Source: Mangrovibacterium sp047972415 (GTDB lineage Bacteria > Bacteroidota > Bacteroidia > Bacteroidales > Prolixibacteraceae). Taken from it: a stretch of 33,007 nt of DNA. Below the pieces are notes generated by a model. It saw only the letters and a program-made list of their open reading frames with translations, was not told the DNA's origin and did not search any database. Of this stretch, positions 33,005 to 33,007 are shown one piece after another; within the stretch, counting starts at the first letter, position 1; every line of letters begins with the position of its first letter. The stretch covers positions 1 to 33,007 of the forward strand of contig JBKEAN010000151.1 in the NCBI GenBank assembly GCA_047972415.1. The letters are read 5' to 3'. Made by a program: the position numbers and the translations under genes.

Positions 33005-33007
33005 GTG

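Overview
The window reads as chromosomal DNA of a Bacteroidota bacterium, probably of the Bacteroidales/Marinilabiliales type. The grounds are Bacteroidota-style promoters (TTTG, about 19 bases, TAnnTTTG) before several genes, start codons without Shine-Dalgarno sequences, typical families (DUF4924, a 5'-nucleotidase split into two genes, a type I mannose-6-phosphate isomerase, CTC-type L25) and a sulfatase/arabinofuranosidase cluster of a glycan degrader. No species can be named from this sequence alone.

Region 1 (1-13944) is ordinary core genome: miaA, a Yip1-type membrane protein, smpB, a 3'-5' exonuclease, udk, a Dabb protein, manA, engB, prs, rplY, pth, an Hsp15-like S4 protein, DUF4924, a DCC-family protein, an N-acetylmuramoyl-L-alanine amidase, the two halves of a 5'-nucleotidase in reversed order, and lnt. 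Most are in short, tightly spaced or overlapping pairs. Points of interest are two mutually exclusive hairpins before engB, a leader hairpin before rplY, and a hairpin-rich 185-base element behind lnt.

Region 2 (14397-about 20800) starts with a tRNA-Ser(GCU)/tRNA-Pro(UGG) operon with a clear promoter and a strong terminator, and continues with what looks like a decaying mobilizable island at the tRNA-Pro end. It holds a frameshifted tyrosine recombinase, an orphan MobC-like protein, two tandem paralogous Fic proteins (one GNGR, one GNKR) separated and flanked by a repeated operator-like sequence, four 19-base iteron-like repeats beside an A+T-rich tract, a gene fragment, a zeta-toxin-like kinase, a small protein, and REP palindromes with a remnant of a REP-associated transposase.

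Region 3 (20804-23250) is the tail of an Rhs-type polymorphic toxin locus. Two consecutive tip plus putative immunity pairs lie on the minus strand, separated by a palindrome-rich insertion, and the large Rhs body is missing.

Region 4 (23457-31674) is a minus-strand array of four formylglycine sulfatases of different subtypes followed by a GH51 alpha-L-arabinofuranosidase, suggesting use of a sulfated arabinose-containing glycan. Just upstream of its first gene lies a nearly complete IS4-type insertion sequence (31711-33004) whose end coincides with the window end. The best candidates for something undescribed are the repeat-linked Fic pair and the toxin/mobility island around it.
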